The notes under the pieces: model-generated | The model's input: only the letters and a program-made list of their open reading frames with translations | Database searches by the model: none | What the model was told of the DNA's origin: nothing | Position numbers and translations under genes: made by a program | Shown: piece by piece, positions 54,781-63,492 of the stretch | Numbering within the stretch: position 1 is the stretch's first letter | Layout of the letters: every line of letters begins with the position of its first letter | NCBI RefSeq assembly: GCF_015553625.1 | Contig: NZ_JADNGY010000002.1 | Coordinates: 1 to 64,000 of the forward strand | Origin: Streptococcus australis | GTDB taxonomy: Bacteria > Bacillota > Bacilli > Lactobacillales > Streptococcaceae | Direction: 5' to 3' | Length of the DNA: 64,000 bases

Positions 54781-56748
54781 TTAGTTTTTAGGTTTGCGAA
54801 GCAAGCCGAACAAGATACCACTTACAACTGCACCGATCAATACAAACAAGATGTAAAGAAGTGGATTTGAAGTAAGGGCGATGACGAAGATTCCTCCGTG
54901 AGGAGCCATCAGTTTCAAACCTGCAAGACCAACAAGGGCACCTGTCAAGGCTGAACCTGCAATGAAACTTGGGATAGCACGAGCTGGGTCAGCTGCACCA
55001 AATGGAATGGCACCTTCTGTGATGAAGGAAAGACCCATAACAATGTTTGTCAAACCAGAATCGCGTTCTTCTTGTGTGAATTTATCTTTGAACAAGACGG
55101 TTGCCACAAATACTGCCAATGGAGGAACCATACCAGCTGCCATAACGGCTGCCATCACAATAGAACCACCTGAAGCAACAGATTCAGCGAGTGTACCTGT
55201 AGCGAAGACATAAGCAGCTTTGTTAACTGGTCCACCCATATCGACAGCCATCATACCGCCAACGAGAAGTCCAAGAAGGACAGCTGAGCTACCTGACAAG
55301 CTTGAAAGGAAGTTGTTAAGACCAGTATTGATAGCAGCCATTGGAATATTGATGAGGAACATCAAGAATCCTGTCAAACCAACACCAAGTAATGGCAAGA
55401 GAAGGATAGAGCGGATCCCATCGAGTGAGCGTGGAAGACCTGCAAGTGCTTTACGAAGGAAGAGAACGACTCCACCTGCAAGGAAACCACCAACCAAAGC
55501 ACCAAGGAAGCCAGATGATACGGCTGCTGGTAATTCACCTTTAGCAGCACCGAAAGCGATGTTACCAAAGGCTGACCCTGAGCTAGCAATAGATCCTGCA
55601 ATAAACCCTGCTACAAAACCAGGTTTTTCAGCGATGGAGAATCCGATGTAACCTGCGAGTACAGGAAGCATAAAGCCAAAGGCTGCACCACCGATTGTTT
55701 TAAATTGAGCTGCTAATTCATGGTATGAACCAAGTTGAGACAATTGATCTTGAGGAACTCCAAGAATTTGGTCAATCAAGAAGGCAAGGGCGATCAAGAT
55801 ACCACCACCGATTACGAATGGAAGCATTTGAGAAACCCCACTCATCAAGTGTTTGTAGAAGGCTCCACCCAAGCTCAATTTTTCTTGGCTAGCGCTAGCT
55901 TCTGCGGCATTTTCAGCGTGGAAGACATCTGCTTTGCCGTCTAAGATGGTTTGGATCAATTCTTCTGTCTGGCGGATACCGGCTGCGACTGGTTTAGAGA
56001 TCAATTTTTTGCCATTGAAACGAGCCGTTTCAACTGCTTTATCTGCTGCAATGATCACTCCTTCAGCTTTGGCGATTTCTTCTGCTGTCAAGCGGTTGCC
56101 GACACCGGATGCCCCGTTGGTTTCAACACGGACTGTAACACCCATTTCTTCACCTTTTTTGATGAGGGCTTCTTCTGCCATGTAAGTGTGGGCGATACCT
56201 GTTGTACATGCTGTAACAGCAACAATCAGTGGTTTGTCAGATGAGGCTGCTTCTTTGCCAGCTTCTGCTTTTTTAGCTTCTTCAGCTGCAGCTTCTTGCT
56301 CTTCTGCGTCGAAAACTGCGATCACTTGATCAGGAGTGCTTACTTGGCGAAGTTTGTCTGCAAATCCTGGCTTCATCAAGTACTTAGACAATTCAGCAAG
56401 AGCTGCCAAGTGAGTGTCGTTTGCCCCTTCTGGAGCCGCGATCATGAAGAACAAGTCAGTTGGTTGACCATCAAGCGATGCATAGTCAACACCCTTATTT
56501 GATTTTGCAAACAAGACCGTTGCTTCTTTGACAGCTTCGTTTTTGCTGTGAGGCATAGCAATCCCTTCGCCCAAACCAGTGGAAGTTTGCGCTTCACGGT
56601 TCATGATGCCAGCTTTGAAAGTTTCAAAATCTGTCACCACACCATTGTCAACGAGCGATTGGACCATCTCATTGATTACGCCCTCTTTGTCTGTTGCTTG
56701 AAGATCAAACAACATCACGTTTTTATTTAAAACGTCTTGAATTTTCAT
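54781..56748 (-). CDS. fruA: Fructose-specific PTS transporter EIIABC
   Basis: A 655-residue PTS permease that imports fructose as fructose-1-phosphate. EIIA is residues of about 1-145 (phospho-His in GIAMPHSKNEAV), EIIB about 170-270 (phospho-Cys in VAVTACTTGIAHTYMAE) and EIIC about 300-650 with multiple membrane helices. It overlaps fruK by 4 nt and completes the fruR-fruK-fruA operon. Confidence 0.97.
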   Translation of the reverse strand: MKIQDVLNKNVMLFDLQATDKEGVINEMVQSLVDNGVVTDFETFKAGIMNREAQTSTGLGEGIAMPHSKNEAVKEATVLFAKSNKGVDYASLDGQPTDLFFMIAAPEGANDTHLAALAELSKYLMKPGFADKLRQVSTPDQVIAVFDAEEQEAAAEEAKKAEAGKEAASSDKPLIVAVTACTTGIAHTYMAEEALIKKGEEMGVTVRVETNGASGVGNRLTAEEIAKAEGVIIAADKAVETARFNGKKLISKPVAAGIRQTEELIQTILDGKADVFHAENAAEASASQEKLSLGGAFYKHLMSGVSQMLPFVIGGGILIALAFLIDQILGVPQDQLSQLGSYHELAAQFKTIGGAAFGFMLPVLAGYIGFSIAEKPGFVAGFIAGSIASSGSAFGNIAFGAAKGELPAAVSSGFLGALVGGFLAGGVVLFLRKALAGLPRSLDGIRSILLLPLLGVGLTGFLMFLINIPMAAINTGLNNFLSSLSGSSAVLLGLLVGGMMAVDMGGPVNKAAYVFATGTLAESVASGGSIVMAAVMAAGMVPPLAVFVATVLFKDKFTQEERDSGLTNIVMGLSFITEGAIPFGAADPARAIPSFIAGSALTGALVGLAGLKLMAPHGGIFVIALTSNPLLYILFVLIGAVVSGILFGLLRKPKN

Positions 56749-57656
56749 AGTTTTTCTACCTCTACTTTTTCATAAATTTCTTTGATATAGTCCGCTGTCG
56801 CCAAATCATCGGAGAAAGTGGTCGCTGTTCCACAAGCCACGCCCCATTTGAAGGCTTCGATGACGTCTCCTGTCATTGCGAGCTTCCCAGTGAAGCCTGC
56901 CACCATGGAATCACCAGCCCCGACTGAGTTCTTCACTTGCCCTTTGATAGGTTTTGCGAAGTAGGTACCACTTGGACTGACTAGAAGAGCTCCATCGCCC
57001 GCCATGGAAATAATGACGTTTTGTGCTCCTTCGGCCAAGATTTCTTTGGCGTAGCGTTCAATTTCTGGCAATTCCGTCAAGGTCACTCCAAAAATGGCTC
57101 CCAATTCATGGTTGTTTGGTTTGACCAATTGGGGGTTGAACTCCAAGGAGTCAATCAAGGTTTGCCCTTCAAAGTCGCAAACCACTTGTGCGCCTGTCGC
57201 ACGGGTTGCTGCAATCAATTGTTTGTAAACAGCATTTCCAAGTGAAGATGGGGCAGAGCCTGCAAAGACTACCACATCATCTGCTGATAAGCTCGATAGG
57301 ATGCTAAGCAATTCTTGCAACTGAGCTTCCGTCACTTCTGGACCGTTGCCATTGATCTCTGTTTCCTCATCGGCTTTGATCTTGACATTGATCCGTGTAT
57401 CTTGGTCCACGGTCACAAAGTTGGTTGAAATAGCTTCGCTCGTAAGGACATCTTCGATGAAGCGTCCGGTAAAACCACCGATAAACCCAGTTGCTGTGTT
57501 CTCGATATCGAGTCGCTTCAAGACACGACTGACATTGATTCCCTTACCACCGGCGAATTTATCTTCCGAAGCCATCCGATTGACCGCCCCTGTCTCTACA
57601 TGATCGAGACGGACAATATAGTCAATGGCAGGATTCAGTGTTACTGTATAAATCAA
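56745..57656 (-). CDS. fruK: 1-phosphofructokinase
   Basis: A 303-residue PfkB-family kinase that converts fructose-1-phosphate to fructose-1,6-bisphosphate. Signatures: AGGKGINVSRVLKRL near the N-terminus and NSVGAGDSMVAGF with the catalytic Asp. It overlaps fruR and fruA by 4 nt each. The neighbouring fructose PTS fixes the substrate, separating it from tagatose-6-phosphate kinases. Confidence 0.96.
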   Translation of the reverse strand: MIYTVTLNPAIDYIVRLDHVETGAVNRMASEDKFAGGKGINVSRVLKRLDIENTATGFIGGFTGRFIEDVLTSEAISTNFVTVDQDTRINVKIKADEETEINGNGPEVTEAQLQELLSILSSLSADDVVVFAGSAPSSLGNAVYKQLIAATRATGAQVVCDFEGQTLIDSLEFNPQLVKPNNHELGAIFGVTLTELPEIERYAKEILAEGAQNVIISMAGDGALLVSPSGTYFAKPIKGQVKNSVGAGDSMVAGFTGKLAMTGDVIEAFKWGVACGTATTFSDDLATADYIKEIYEKVEVEKL

Positions 57657-58396
57657 ACCTCTATAACCTCCGTTTTCTCTTTTAATTTAGAAAGGATTTC
57701 CGTATCCGAAGTATTAGTAATAATGGTTGCTCTCTTAACCGGAGCTACCTTGACAAAAGATGTCCGTCCAAGTTTCGACGAGTCTAGAAGAATATAAGTA
57801 TTCTTTGCATTCTCTAGAATGGCGCGTTTAACGGCCCCCTCTTCAAGATCCGGTGTGCTGTACGACTCTAGGTCGACGCCATTCATTCCAATAAAAGCTC
57901 GATCAAAGCTCAACTGGCCGATTTGATTCAAAGCCATTCCTCCGATGCTAGCGTCAGTCGAAGTCTTGACCATCCCGCCGATGATGACCGTTGGAATGTC
58001 TCTCTCTACTAAACTAGCTGCATGGTGGATGGAATTAGTCACAACTGTTACGGTTGGGTTGGCCAATTCATGAACCAGTAATTCATTGGTGGTTCCTGCA
58101 TCGATAAAGACAACTTCAAAATCTTTGATCAATTCTGCTGCTTTTTTTGCAATGGCAGATTTTTCTTGCACGTTTTTGATTGCTTTATCTTTATTGCTTT
58201 CTTCTTCCTGCAAGGAATGAAGACTTTCAGCCCCACCGTGAATTCGTCTCAGTTTATTCTCAGCTTCTAATTCATCCAAATCACGTCGAATCGTTGATTC
58301 TGAAGAGTTTAGCTCTTGAACCAAATCTTCAATAGAAACGATTCGCTCTTTGATAACCTTTTCTAAAATGATGTGTTTTCGTTCAGATTTTAACAT
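57653..58396 (-). CDS. fruR: DeoR family repressor of the fructose operon
   Basis: A 247-residue regulator with an N-terminal winged helix (ERIVSIEDLVQELN, then SESTIRRDLDELE recognition helix) and a DeoR sugar-phosphate sensor domain (FIDAGTTNELLVHEL, TNSIHHA). It is probably released by fructose-1-phosphate. It is the first gene of its operon, so it is autoregulated. A cre-like site lies at the transcription start. Confidence 0.95.
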   Translation of the reverse strand: MLKSERKHIILEKVIKERIVSIEDLVQELNSSESTIRRDLDELEAENKLRRIHGGAESLHSLQEEESNKDKAIKNVQEKSAIAKKAAELIKDFEVVFIDAGTTNELLVHELANPTVTVVTNSIHHAASLVERDIPTVIIGGMVKTSTDASIGGMALNQIGQLSFDRAFIGMNGVDLESYSTPDLEEGAVKRAILENAKNTYILLDSSKLGRTSFVKVAPVKRATIITNTSDTEILSKLKEKTEVIEV

Positions 58397-58408
58397 ACAA
58401 GCTCCTTT

Positions 58409-58456
58409 CGGAAACGATTACAAGGACTATTATACTATCTTATCTTTCAAAGTCAA
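58409..58456 (-). promoter_or_regulatory. fru operon promoter with cre-like site
   Basis: TTGACT (58451-58456), 16 bp, TATAAT (58429-58434), minus strand. TGTAATCGTTTCCG (58409-58422) matches the cre consensus at 12 of 14 positions and overlaps the predicted start, where CcpA would block transcription. The FruR operator was not identified. Confidence 0.7.
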
Positions 58457-58597
58457 GCATTAAATATCATTTTCTTTCATTTTTTGTCGTTTTTTCTATC
58501 AATTTCTTTCACTCTCTCTTTTAATCTCAGTATTTGACCATCCATCATAGCCCTGTGAATCCTTTTAAAAATCTTCAATTTCAACTTTCTTCACGTG

Positions 58598-58782
58598 AAA
58601 AAGAGAGTGGGACAGAAATCGGTCATTCGTTAGAATTCGATTTCGTCGTCCCACCTCCGCACAGTTGAGTAGGGCTGTAAAAGCTGATGAAATCAGCGTC
58701 ATAGAGCCCACTCAATCACTGCGTCTTGCTCGATAATCCAAAGACAATTAAGAGGCTAGGACTTTTGTCCCAGCCTCTTTTT
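58598..58782 (+). repeat. ~182-bp dual-terminator repeat, copy 7
   Basis: Full copy, right end 50 bp from the stop of the Tyr/Asn-rich protein gene. It differs from the others in the central hairpin (CGTCATAG for CGTAGTAG) and nearby bases. It provides the terminator for that gene. Confidence 0.95.
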
Positions 58783-58832
58783 GTCATCAGAATAATCCTT
58801 CTTCCATTGGAAGTAATGATCCATCATGACTA

Positions 58833-60620
58833 TTATTTATAATTGTAAGCCCAATAATAGTATCCATCTCCATTTACAACTGCTGCTACAGCTCCTTCAG
58901 TTGCGTTTGGATCTAGTAACAATTCACGCAAGCCACTGTTGAACCATTTTGTTGCCACAGTTGCTGAATCTTCTTCACGGCGAGCTACAAATCCAGTACT
59001 ATCGTACTGTCTTGAGATTTGATTTGCTTTTGGAAGAGCAAGATTGTTGTAGATATCATCAGACCAAGTCAACTCTTTCAAGCCTTGAGCTTTTCTTAGT
59101 TCATTAATTTTGGTAAATGCTTCTTTAGCCTTATCTAAAGAAATATAGTTAGTGTCGTCTGTTGCTTCTACACGGAATACGAATTTCACATAGCCGAATT
59201 CAACGTCTTTGTATTCTTTTTCGTCAACACCACTCTTTAGATTAGCAATTAAGACATAGTCTTTTGCCCATGGGTTATCTTTTGATTGTTCAAAGAGTTC
59301 AGGGTCTTCAATTTCCCATTCTACTTTTGCATCCCAGCCAGCATTGTCAATGAACTTAGGATTCATTTTCTTAATGACATAGTCCTTAAACTCTTCGACG
59401 TTTTTAAACGGTAAAGGTTGGCCGGCTTTGACTGTTTCCACCACATTGGTAGAGTATAGTTTCACGCTTGAGTCGCGATCGCTATAAGCATACTCGTCAT
59501 CTTTTGCATCTTCGTGGAATTTTGGATCGATGGCAGGGTCAGTTGGATCAGTCATACCTTGAAGTTTCCATTTTCCATCAATCCACTTCCAGTACGCAGA
59601 ATATCCTGTAGCTTCAGTATCAGATGGTACATAGTAGTAATGAGTTGTCCCATCAAAGTAATAGTTCTTATCATTACGCAATGCAGCTGATCCAGGCTTA
59701 CCAGGTGGGTAGACCAACTTAGGAACACGTCCGTTTGGTGCCCAAGGAAGGTGTTCTAATCCTTCTGCTGGTGCTTCAACATATGGTGGAATTTGGTTTT
59801 CACTTGGCTGATCTGTTGTTACTAAACCATCATTACCAGGTACTTCAGGTTGAACCGGCACTTCTGGCTTCGGATCCGCTGGATTCTCTGGAGTTGGAGT
59901 GAATGGATCAAACTCACCATCTGCACCTACAAATGGAGGATTCTCAGGGAAGACCAAGTTACCAGTATCTTCTGGTGTAGCCGGTTCTGAAGGTTCCACC
60001 GGTTGGTCCGGTTTATCAGTTGGGTTTGGTTCCTCTGGTGTTGGAGTAGGATTTGGAGTAGGTGTTGGAGTATCCGGCGTTACAGGGTTTTCTGTTTCAG
60101 TAGAATTTTTTACAAATACCCATTTACCATTCTCATAGTAATAGTAATCCCCATTCTCTAATAAATAATAATGGTAACCATTCTCATAAAGGTAATGCGG
60201 GTCGTTGGCTAGATTATTTCTAGAGTTATTACGATTGGTCAACGGTTGCCACTGGCCATTACGGTAGATCCGGTAAGTGCCATCATTCATGCGATAGTAG
60301 TGATTACCATTCCAGTAGATGTAGTTTTCATCACGTGTGAGATTGTTGTAGCCATAGTAGTTGTTCCAATTGTTATAACCATAGTTATAGCCATAGTTAT
60401 AATTGTTGTAACCATAGTAATAATCATAATTATTATACCCATAGTTATAGTTGTAATTATTATATCCATAGTTACTGTAGCTTGGGGTATAGTAGCTATA
60501 GGCATAACGACTTGTATTCCAGCTATAGCTTTCAGCTTGAACGTTTGACGCAGCAAAAACTGGAACTGCTACAGCAGAGGCCAAGATAGCCCGAGTTACA
60601 TATCTATATTTTTTATCCAT
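58833..60620 (-). CDS. Secreted Tyr/Asn-rich protein with CAP-like C-terminus
   Basis: About 595 residues. A signal peptide (cleavage near 29, ASNVQA) is followed by a Tyr/Asn/Gly segment (about 31-94) with some 25 tyrosines, built from NNYNYGYNN-like units. Next come two tandem units of about 35 residues with the pattern HYY...NGxYxxYxNGxW (about 95-175), and a third copy at about 313-355. A Pro/Thr/Glu linker (about 180-290) lies between. The end (about 495-595) resembles part of a CAP/SCP domain (INELRKAQGLKELTWSD...YYYWAYNYK) without the usual His residues. There is no LPXTG or lipobox, so it is released or held by other means. I do not know the family. The start at 60620 has GGAG upstream. 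Confidence 0.8.
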   Translation of the reverse strand: MDKKYRYVTRAILASAVAVPVFAASNVQAESYSWNTSRYAYSYYTPSYSNYGYNNYNYNYGYNNYDYYYGYNNYNYGYNYGYNNWNNYYGYNNLTRDENYIYWNGNHYYRMNDGTYRIYRNGQWQPLTNRNNSRNNLANDPHYLYENGYHYYLLENGDYYYYENGKWVFVKNSTETENPVTPDTPTPTPNPTPTPEEPNPTDKPDQPVEPSEPATPEDTGNLVFPENPPFVGADGEFDPFTPTPENPADPKPEVPVQPEVPGNDGLVTTDQPSENQIPPYVEAPAEGLEHLPWAPNGRVPKLVYPPGKPGSAALRNDKNYYFDGTTHYYYVPSDTEATGYSAYWKWIDGKWKLQGMTDPTDPAIDPKFHEDAKDDEYAYSDRDSSVKLYSTNVVETVKAGQPLPFKNVEEFKDYVIKKMNPKFIDNAGWDAKVEWEIEDPELFEQSKDNPWAKDYVLIANLKSGVDEKEYKDVEFGYVKFVFRVEATDDTNYISLDKAKEAFTKINELRKAQGLKELTWSDDIYNNLALPKANQISRQYDSTGFVARREEDSATVATKWFNSGLRELLLDPNATEGAVAAVVNGDGYYYWAYNYK

Positions 60621-60635
60621 ATCAATAATCTCCAT

Positions 60636-61091
60636 TGGGATAGTATTATAAATAAAAAGGATGAAAATACCTATGCATAAGTTTAATTTGGCTGTTTTTC
60701 CAGTTTATATAGGGTTTGAGAGCTCCTGAATGAGATATTCATTTATTTCTAAGGCCTATTTTTAAAATGAACACTTCAGTCAGATTCCCACATATTTTTG
60801 CCTAAAAAACTGATAACAACAGCATATTTAGTATCGACACTTTTTCTTCCTTTGTGAGAATTATAACACAGAAAGTTTTGAATAGCAAATAATTTGAGAA
60901 CCTTCTTATTTTACTCATAGAACTATACTCATTCTTTATACAGCTATTATTTACTTCATTTTTAGCCTTTCAAATGGTATGGTTATAAAGGATAAAACAA
61001 TAGGATAGTATTATACTATTGTTTTAGAAGAGCAGATTAGGCTTCACGCCTATGTAATTTTTTGCTGTTTCTACAATCATCTAGAATATAC
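60636..61091. other. Intergenic stretch without a gene
   Basis: No ORF worth calling. It holds the TATAAT promoter of the Tyr/Asn-rich gene (about 60640) and, further away, two hairpins: AAAACAATAG with CTATTGTTTT (about 60994-61025), and AGGC with GCCT close by. Whether the hairpins belong to a small RNA or are relics cannot be told. Confidence 0.4.
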
Positions 61092-61122
61092 AAAAAGAGA
61101 GAACGAATTCGCTCTCTCTTTT
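61092..61122 (-). terminator. Terminator of the SEC10-like gene
   Basis: Minus strand AAAAGAGAGAGCGAA pairs with TTCGTTCTCTCTTTT, followed by T's. A very long, nearly perfect stem. Confidence 0.92.
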
Positions 61123-61150
61123 AAGCAGTTGCTAGATGACATTTTTACAG

Positions 61151-63358
61151 CTATTGGTCTTTTTTAAACCCAAGTCCTCGGAACCATTTGGATAAGCCTT
61201 TTTTACTCTTGTGTTCTGCTCTTCCTGCAACTTCTGGTAAGTCATCTTCGACTTGTAACGGATACTCTGTTTGACTAGAATCATCTAGAGAAAGTTGAGC
61301 CGGATCAATTGCTTCCTCCTCTTCTCCTACTGCAGTTTTTTCTCCATCCTCAATTGACTGAATCTTCTCTATCCGACTCCTGAAATCTCTAGCCTCTTTT
61401 TGATAAGCCATAAAGGTTTCAAACTCTGCCTCAAATTGTACTTTTTTCTCCTCGACTTCAGTTTTAGCAGAGGCAACCAAGGCTTGCGCATCTACTAGCA
61501 ATTCAGATGCATCGGTGAACAGTTTCAGATGCCCTTTGACTTGTGCTAATTGATTTTTTGCAAGTTGAAGTTGTGCCTGTGCTCCTTCAAGCTTAGATGC
61601 AGTCTCTCTCGCCGCATTTTGTAAAACTTCTAATTGCTTTTTATCTTCTTCTAATGCTAGAGTGGCATTTTTTAAGGCCTCTTCTTTTGGGATAATCGCT
61701 CCTTGTATCCGAGCTCGTGAAACCGCCAGTGAGCTTGCTGCTTCCTTGGCCTCTGTCGACGCAGCCTGCCATTTCTTCATCGCTAAAGCTAGGTTACTTT
61801 GAGCACGCGCTAATAGTTGCTCATGACTTGCAAGAGAAGTCTTGACATCGAATAAATGACCAGAAAGGATATTGATGCGGGATTCTTGATTTGTTCTTTC
61901 AACTTTTAGACTCTCCAAAGCATTTTTGACAGTCTTTACATCCGCTTTTGTCGTCCTTGCATTGGCAACGTTTCTCACCCACTTTGTCAGTTCTTCACTG
62001 GTATAAAGGGGGGATGACTCTTCAAAGAAAGCTACTTGAGATACCTCTAAATCTGGATCATAGGCAACTGAAATGGCCTTATATTGATTCCCCATCATTT
62101 GGACATAGTGTCCAATCTTAGCAAATAACTCCGCTCCCACTTTCTTAGAGATTTGGCTAGGATCTAGTTGACTTTCATCTATTGGTAAACCGTATTGATG
62201 AGCAATTTGATGATACAGTTCCTTTTCACTATACCAGAAGGCAACAGCCTCCCTAGGCCGATAGCCCCAAGCAATCAATTCATTCTCTTGCCAGTTGGAC
62301 AGGGCTTGTCCATGGTTTTGATGATAGTGCGTTTGAAGTTGACTAACCGGTAATTGATAAGGAGCGACCAAGAGCTCACCTAAACCTGCCTGGCGACGGT
62401 ACTGATTAATGGTATCTACAATTTCTAACGCTTTTAGGACGTTATCTAATCTAGTGGCCTTTCCACCTGTCAGCTGGTCCTCTACACGCCCACGATGATA
62501 AAGCGACATAGCTTCAACAGCACCTTGGTCACCAGCCTTGGCCCACTCCTCTAACAAAGTCTCATAGCTTGTCTGTTGAAGATTGATTGGACTAGCCATG
62601 GCCGCTTCACGGACTTTTTCTAACTCTACTAATTTTTGGGAGATTTGATAAGTTAATTTTTCAACTTTTTTCTGTACTCCCGCAATTTCGCTGGAAACTT
62701 GCTTTAAGACATAGGGCGCTTTGGATTGAGTTTCTGTCAGATTTAGCACTAAGGTTTGAGCTATTTTTAATTCGTTTTGCGCCTGCTCCTCTTTTAGCTG
62801 TGCCTGTGCTAATACTGCCTCATCATTCTGGATGGGTTGTTTGGCTTTTCTTAATTCATTTCCTGCGATATCAACAAGTAACTGCTGGGCAGCAATTTTA
62901 TTCTCTTGACTCTTTATGGCAGAACGAACTTGACTATCAGCCTCACTTGCTTGGCGTACCTTTTCTTGTTCTAGAGTAACAACTGCCTCAGCAACCGCAA
63001 TTTCATTTTCAGTTTTGCCAAGGGATGTTTGATTGGATTCTTCAATCATCGTTTCAGTTGTCTCTAGGTTTGCTTCAGCAGCTTCCAGACCTGATTTGGC
63101 GACATTGTATTCAGATTGAGCCTGGTTCAGCCGTAACCGTTGGTCTTCGACTCTTTTTTCAGCTTTTTGCAATTGGTCATGTAAGATATTTTTATCCATA
63201 AAACTTGAATCCATTTCAGTCACATCCGTCGATTGCTGATCGGCAGGATCGTTCTGGACAATCTCTTCAGCCTGTGCCTTATGGCCGGACAAACCTGAAA
63301 AGAGGGTTGTCGCTGCGACACCCGTTGTAAAGACTGATTTTCCTATTTTTTTGCCCAT
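61151..63358 (-). CDS. SEC10/PgrA surface-exclusion-like secreted protein
   Basis: About 735 residues: signal peptide (GKKIGKSVFTTGVAATTL..., cleavage near 30 at KAQA), a long coiled coil (about 45-250), a CAP-like domain (about 300-460; INQYRRQAGLGELL, VAFWYSEKELYHQIA, IGHYVQMMG), a second coiled coil (about 480-670) and an acidic tail. The end contains LPEVAG, but it is followed by a basic segment (RAEHKSKKGLSKWFRGLGFK) and no membrane helix, so it is not a working sortase signal. The ATG at 63358 has no good ribosome site. A stronger start lies 26 nt upstream but out of frame. Family members in enterococcal plasmids act in surface exclusion; the role here is unknown. Confidence 0.82.
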   Translation of the reverse strand: MGKKIGKSVFTTGVAATTLFSGLSGHKAQAEEIVQNDPADQQSTDVTEMDSSFMDKNILHDQLQKAEKRVEDQRLRLNQAQSEYNVAKSGLEAAEANLETTETMIEESNQTSLGKTENEIAVAEAVVTLEQEKVRQASEADSQVRSAIKSQENKIAAQQLLVDIAGNELRKAKQPIQNDEAVLAQAQLKEEQAQNELKIAQTLVLNLTETQSKAPYVLKQVSSEIAGVQKKVEKLTYQISQKLVELEKVREAAMASPINLQQTSYETLLEEWAKAGDQGAVEAMSLYHRGRVEDQLTGGKATRLDNVLKALEIVDTINQYRRQAGLGELLVAPYQLPVSQLQTHYHQNHGQALSNWQENELIAWGYRPREAVAFWYSEKELYHQIAHQYGLPIDESQLDPSQISKKVGAELFAKIGHYVQMMGNQYKAISVAYDPDLEVSQVAFFEESSPLYTSEELTKWVRNVANARTTKADVKTVKNALESLKVERTNQESRINILSGHLFDVKTSLASHEQLLARAQSNLALAMKKWQAASTEAKEAASSLAVSRARIQGAIIPKEEALKNATLALEEDKKQLEVLQNAARETASKLEGAQAQLQLAKNQLAQVKGHLKLFTDASELLVDAQALVASAKTEVEEKKVQFEAEFETFMAYQKEARDFRSRIEKIQSIEDGEKTAVGEEEEAIDPAQLSLDDSSQTEYPLQVEDDLPEVAGRAEHKSKKGLSKWFRGLGFKKDQ

Positions 63359-63469
63359 TGCAAACACCACCAACACTTTTTCATATCTGTTATCTCTCCA
63401 TAAGGATACCACATTTTGTTACCAATAACTAGTAGGATGAGGAAGATTTTTTCTATTAATTTTAGGGCA

Positions 63470-63492
63470 AAAGAAAAACAGCAAATGCTGTT
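63470..63492 (-). terminator. trmD terminator
   Basis: Minus strand AACAGC pairs with GCTGTT around a short loop and runs into T's. The stem starts inside the trmD stop codon. Confidence 0.75.
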
